Translations under genes and position numbers: made by a program
Assembly (NCBI GenBank): GCA_937907485.1
Contig: CALESR010000380.1
Span: 1-15,631, forward strand
Length of the DNA stretch: 15,631 nucleotides
Direction: 5' to 3'
Origin: an uncultured Paracoccaceae bacterium
GTDB taxonomy: Bacteria > Pseudomonadota > Alphaproteobacteria > Rhodobacterales > Rhodobacteraceae
The notes under the pieces: generated by a model
What the model was told of the DNA's origin: nothing
What the model saw: only the letters and a program-made list of their open reading frames with translations
Database searches by the model: none
In this document: piece by piece, positions 13,057 to 15,631 of the stretch
Layout of the letters: every line of letters starts with the position of its first letter
How positions within the stretch are numbered: position 1 is the stretch's first letter

Positions 13057-13881
13057 TCAGCGACCCAGCCGGGCCCAGAGGGCGGCATCCTCGACGCCGG
13101 CCAGCGCCTCGGCGGCGGCCTCGCGGGCGATCTGCGACAGGCCGAGGCGCGAGGCCAGACTGCGCCGCTGGCCAAAGACCCGCAGCCGCACCTTGTCGCC
13201 ATACAGCCGTTTCAGCACCGGCACCGGATGGCCGATGCCATCGGCCAGACCCAGCCGCACAGCCTCGGCCCCCAGCCAGAAACGCCCGTCGAACAAGTCG
13301 CTCTCGGTGTTCAGGCGGCTGCCGCGGCGGGCCTGCACATGGTCGATGAAGACCTGATGCATCTGGCCCAGCAGGGCATCCAGCCGGGCGATGTCCTCGG
13401 GGTTTTGCGGGCTGAACGGGTCGAGCTGGCTTTTCGAGCGCCCGGCGGTGTGCACGCGCCGTTCCACCCCCAGCTTGCCAATTGCCTCATGCAGGCCGAA
13501 CCCGGCGCTGATGACACCGATCGAGCCCAGAATCGACGCCGCGTCGCAGTGGATGTCATCGGCGGCGCTGGCGATCCAGTAGCCCCCCGAGGCCGCGGCA
13601 TCCTCGACAAAGGCATGCACGGGGATCTTGGTTTCCTCGGCCAGACGGCGGATGCGGGCGCCGATCAGCGCAGATTGCACCGGCGAGCCGCCGGGCGAGT
13701 TGACGATCAGCCCCACCGCGACGGGGCGCCCGCTGCGAAAGGCGCGCTCCAGCAGCGGTGCGACGGCGGCATCGGACAGCGCGCTGCGCCCTCCGGCGGC
13801 AATCGTGCCCTGCAGGCGCAGCAGGTTGACGCGGGGCTGGCGGCGCAGCAGGCGGGCGATCAGGGGGGGGCGTGTGTTCAT
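13057..13881 (-). CDS. S49-family serine peptidase (SppA/SohB-like)
   Basis: Ser/Lys protease of the signal-peptide-peptidase A family, which degrades membrane-released peptides. The single-domain 274-residue protein has the ClpP-like crotonase fold markers LIVNSPGGSP (58-67), AAASGGYWIA (95-104) with the nucleophile S98, and SILGSIGVI (116-124). The general-base Lys is K150 in AGRSKSQLDPFSP (146-158). WLGAEAVRLGLADGIG (202-217) is the usual C-terminal motif. Unlike typical SohB or SppA it has no N-terminal membrane helix, only a basic stretch, so it may be peripheral at the inner face. The ATG at 13881 has no Shine-Dalgarno, and the likely promoter places the transcript start on it. It begins the S49/zinc-ribbon/antiporter/SDR block. 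Confidence 0.93.
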   Translation of the reverse strand: MNTRPPLIARLLRRQPRVNLLRLQGTIAAGGRSALSDAAVAPLLERAFRSGRPVAVGLIVNSPGGSPVQSALIGARIRRLAEETKIPVHAFVEDAAASGGYWIASAADDIHCDAASILGSIGVISAGFGLHEAIGKLGVERRVHTAGRSKSQLDPFSPQNPEDIARLDALLGQMHQVFIDHVQARRGSRLNTESDLFDGRFWLGAEAVRLGLADGIGHPVPVLKRLYGDKVRLRVFGQRRSLASRLGLSQIAREAAAEALAGVEDAALWARLGR

Positions 13882-13887
13882 CGGCCC

Positions 13888-13916
13888 GATGTAGGCCGCA
13901 GGCCCACTGGCAACAA
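13888..13916 (-). promoter_or_regulatory. possible promoter giving a leaderless S49 peptidase mRNA
   Basis: On the minus strand TTGTTG (13916-13911) and TACATC (13893-13888, four of six to TATAAT) are 17 bases apart. A transcript starting seven bases after the -10 box begins at 13881, the A of the ATG. No ribosome binding site precedes that ATG, which is consistent with leaderless translation. The boxes are imperfect. Confidence 0.35.
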
Positions 13917-13953
13917 GGCCGCGCCCGCCCGCAAGGCGTGAAAATTCCGGCCC

Positions 13954-14580
13954 TCAGCCATCGCTGGCCTGCTTGGCAGCGTCGCGGTGGCGGGCGATCA
14001 GCCGGTAAACCTCGCGCGCGCCGTCGATGCGGCGAAAGCCGATCGGGATGCGCTGGGTCCGCTGGCGGCGGGTGCCGATGCCCGCGCCGGACAAACTGCG
14101 GCGGCGGTTCGTCGAATAGCTGCGCAGTTCCTCGGCAAACCAGACCGAGCCGGGCGCATCGTCATCGAGACTGGGCGCGGTCATCTCGTCATAGCCATAG
14201 CGCTTGAGCTTGCGCCGATCCAATGCGGCGGTGGCGATATAGGCCGCCCGGTCCGTCAGCGTGTACCACGACCGGCCCCGCAGATAGGCGTCCCAGAACA
14301 GCCGCCCGATGACCAGATACAGCCCGACCGCCACAAAGGGCAGGCCGAACAGCGGAAAGATCAGGCCGATCACCGCGCCGGGGCCGCCGTTGCCCGACCC
14401 CATGCCCTGCGACAGGGCGGCGGCGGTCCAGAACACGGCAAAGCCGCCAAAAAACAGGCCAAAGGCCGATTCAAACGAGATCAGGTCGGACCAGATCACC
14501 CCGCCGCCGGGTTGCCCCTGCCACAGGATGGTTTCGCCGTCCTCAAGAATGCCGTCCCATCCGGGGGGCGTGGGTGCCAT
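13954..14580 (-). CDS. membrane protein with PH-like domain, downstream paralog
   Basis: A 208-residue protein clearly homologous to the one encoded immediately upstream (14638-15240). Shared features in the same order are GWDGILEDGETILWQGQP (7-24), two membrane helices (about 36-56 and 70-92), VIGRLFWDAY (90-99) and WYTLTDRAAYIAT (105-117), then LKR..YDEM (125-133) and a C-terminal segment ending RRIDGAREVYRLI. The WYTLT-R-AY core after two helices resembles bacterial PH (YdbS/bPH2-like) domains; this is a fold guess. Start ATG 14580 has a strong GGAGG five bases upstream. From memory, homologs in Rhodobacteraceae are sometimes labelled aspartate carbamoyltransferase because they sit beside pyrB; nothing in this protein supports that activity. 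It differs from its paralog by a Gly/Asn-rich loop at 59-68 and a basic, Ser-rich insert at about 155-175. Confidence 0.82.
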   Translation of the reverse strand: MAPTPPGWDGILEDGETILWQGQPGGGVIWSDLISFESAFGLFFGGFAVFWTAAALSQGMGSGNGGPGAVIGLIFPLFGLPFVAVGLYLVIGRLFWDAYLRGRSWYTLTDRAAYIATAALDRRKLKRYGYDEMTAPSLDDDAPGSVWFAEELRSYSTNRRRSLSGAGIGTRRQRTQRIPIGFRRIDGAREVYRLIARHRDAAKQASDG

Positions 14581-14604
14581 CGGGGCCTCCGGTTGGTTTT
14601 GCCA

Positions 14605-14633
14605 AAGGTGGCAAGCCCCTCGCGCCGGGTCAA
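14605..14633 (-). promoter_or_regulatory. possible promoter with dyad between the two paralogs
   Basis: In the 57-base gap, TTGACC (14633-14628) is 17 bases from CACCTT (14610-14605) on the minus strand. The -35 is nearly consensus and the -10 is poor. The -10 lies in a perfect dyad TTGCCA-AAGG-TGGCAA (14599-14614), which could be an operator or a small hairpin. The downstream gene could thus be controlled separately from its paralog. Confidence 0.35.
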
Positions 14634-14637
14634 GCGG

Positions 14638-15240
14638 TTAGGCGTCAGGGTCTGTTGCGGCGCGCAGGTCGGCGATCTGCTGCCAGACCGCGCGGGCGTC
14701 GTGGATGTGCAGAAAGCCAAAGCTCTGCCTGTGGGTGCGCACGCGGGTCGAGCGCGCGCCCTGCGCCCCGGCGCGGCGATAGCGGTCGACATACACCTCT
14801 TGGCGCAGCCAGATCGTGCCCGGCTCCTCATCGACCAGTTGCAGCAGGTTCATCTCGTCCAGCCTGATGCGCTTGAGGCTGCGTTTGCCAAAGGTGTCCG
14901 TCGCCAGATAGGCGGCGCGGTCGGTCAGCGTGTACCAGGTGCGCCGGCGCTGCCAGGCTTCGACAAAGATGCGCCCGATGACCATATAGGCGCCCACGGC
15001 GATGAACAGGGCGCCGACCACCTCGAACAGGATAAGCCCTTCGGCGCTGCGCGTCACGCCGCTGCTCATCCAGCGCACGCCTTGCAGCCAGGCCCAGGCA
15101 AGGCCGGCAAAGATCAGGCCGAACAGGGTTTGGGCCTGCAACAGGTCGCGCCACATCACCGCGCCGGTCGGGCGGTCCTGCCAGTGGATCGTCTCGCCGG
15201 GGGCGAGGATGCCCTCCCAGCCGTCGGGGGTGGTGGTCAT
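14638..15240 (-). CDS. membrane protein with PH-like domain, upstream paralog
   Basis: A 200-residue protein with the same layout as its neighbour: GWEGILAPGETIHWQDRP (7-24), helices at about 37-55 and 69-89, VIGRIFVEAW (87-96), then TWYTLTDRAAYLAT (101-114), LKRIRLDEM (122-130), EEPGTIWLRQE (138-148) and a C-terminal FLHIHDARAVWQQI (176-189). It therefore arose with its neighbour by tandem duplication, followed by strong divergence. The ATG at 15240 has GGAGG seven bases upstream. It begins 38 bases after the pyrB stop on the same strand, so readthrough from pyrB is likely. Function is unknown; a membrane-bound PH-like sensor or scaffold is a guess. It is not itself a carbamoyltransferase. 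Confidence 0.82.
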   Translation of the reverse strand: MTTTPDGWEGILAPGETIHWQDRPTGAVMWRDLLQAQTLFGLIFAGLAWAWLQGVRWMSSGVTRSAEGLILFEVVGALFIAVGAYMVIGRIFVEAWQRRRTWYTLTDRAAYLATDTFGKRSLKRIRLDEMNLLQLVDEEPGTIWLRQEVYVDRYRRAGAQGARSTRVRTHRQSFGFLHIHDARAVWQQIADLRAATDPDA

Positions 15241-15278
15241 GGCGCGGCCTCCTTTGGGCTTCGGCAGACGGCGGGCGA

Positions 15279-15631
15279 TTACGCCGGTGCCATCGCGCCG
15301 CGCTCGGCCCGCAGGTTGCGCGCCAAGAGGTCCATCGCCGCCATGCGCACCGCGACGCCCATTTCCACCTGTTCCTGAATGACCGAGCGGTTGATGTCGT
15401 CGGCGATGGTGCCGTCGATCTCCACGCCGCGGTTCATCGGGCCGGGGTGCATGACGATGGCATCCGGATGGGCAAAGGCCAGTTTCTCGGCGTCGAGGCC
15501 ATAGCGGTGGTAATACTCGCGCTCGGACGGGATGAAGGCGCCGTCCATGCGTTCCTTCTGCAGGCGCAGCATCATCACCACATCGGCGCCCTTCAGCCCC
15601 TCGCGCATGTCGTCGTAAACCTCGCAGCCGA
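15279..15631 (-). CDS. pyrB: aspartate carbamoyltransferase catalytic subunit (3' part)
   Basis: The 5' part lies beyond the right edge; 116 C-terminal residues are visible. The enzyme condenses carbamoyl phosphate with L-aspartate to N-carbamoyl-aspartate, the committed step of pyrimidine synthesis. Visible hallmarks of the aspartate-binding domain are ADVVMMLRLQKERM (the loop with the substrate-binding Arg and Gln), the HPGPMNRGVEID signature around the middle, and the helix IQEQVEMGVAVRMAAMDLL near the C-terminus. The reading frame is open to the window end (GCEVYDDMREGL), so the internal ATG at 15608 is not the start. It is followed by two membrane paralogs on the same strand. The regulatory subunit PyrI and dihydroorotase are not seen in the window. 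Confidence 0.95.
   Translation of the reverse strand, partial: GCEVYDDMREGLKGADVVMMLRLQKERMDGAFIPSEREYYHRYGLDAEKLAFAHPDAIVMHPGPMNRGVEIDGTIADDINRSVIQEQVEMGVAVRMAAMDLLARNLRAERGAMAPA

Noticed and set aside
13954..15240. Annotation of the pyrB-linked paralogs as aspartate carbamoyltransferase
   Set aside because: Neither has the carbamoyl-phosphate or aspartate motifs; the real pyrB is the adjacent gene at 15279-15631.
13987..15378. 463-codon plus-strand frame across the two paralogs and pyrB
   Set aside because: It spans three supported minus-strand genes and both gaps, with composition typical of a shadow frame.
1..15631. Mobile elements, CRISPR arrays, tRNA or rRNA genes
   Set aside because: No transposase, integrase, terminal repeats, regularly spaced direct repeats, or cloverleaf/rRNA signatures were seen.

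Overview
The window is a gene-dense, GC-rich bacterial chromosome segment, most likely from the alphaproteobacterial family Rhodobacteraceae (Rhodobacter/Paracoccus/Rhodovulum type). This family-level placement is inference. It rests on the very high GC, strongly GC-biased third codon positions that open long antisense shadow frames, a plant-type glutamate-cysteine ligase, the cluster uvrC-pgsA-moaD-moaE, and a pair of small membrane proteins directly behind pyrB. No tRNA, rRNA, insertion sequence, phage gene or CRISPR array was seen; it reads as core genome.

Layout. Positions 1-3180 are all on the minus strand: a small two-helix membrane protein cut by the window edge, gshA (first step of glutathione synthesis), a 173-residue membrane protein of unknown function, and rsmE (16S rRNA U1498 methyltransferase). 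Positions 3193-7371 are on the plus strand: ubiA (ubiquinone synthesis; its start codon is 12 bases from that of rsmE), a large envelope-anchored OmpA-family protein with three internal repeats, a 107-residue membrane-anchored coiled-coil protein, and a 246-residue secreted protein. Positions 7373-10829 are minus: uvrC, pgsA, moaD and moaE, reading right to left, with moaD overlapping pgsA by ATGA. A 297-base spacer follows (10830-11126) with an unusually AT-rich core. Positions 11127-15631 are minus and read right to left: the 3' part of pyrB, two paralogous membrane proteins with a probable PH-like domain, an S49 peptidase, a 61-residue zinc-ribbon membrane protein, a Na+/Ca2+ antiporter and a pteridine-reductase-like SDR. 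The last three are translationally coupled by 1- and 4-base overlaps.

How the genes fit together. Most are housekeeping: glutathione, ubiquinone, pyrimidine, molybdopterin and phosphatidylglycerol synthesis, nucleotide excision repair and rRNA modification. A cell-envelope theme runs through the plus-strand OmpA cluster and the S49/zinc-ribbon/antiporter block.

I did not find an obvious new multi-gene system. The best leads are the repeat architecture of the OmpA-family protein with its two uncharacterised partners, the tandem pyrB-linked membrane paralogs, the coupled S49/zinc-ribbon/antiporter/SDR block, the AT-rich island upstream of uvrC, and a multi-hairpin intergenic element at 2326-2373.
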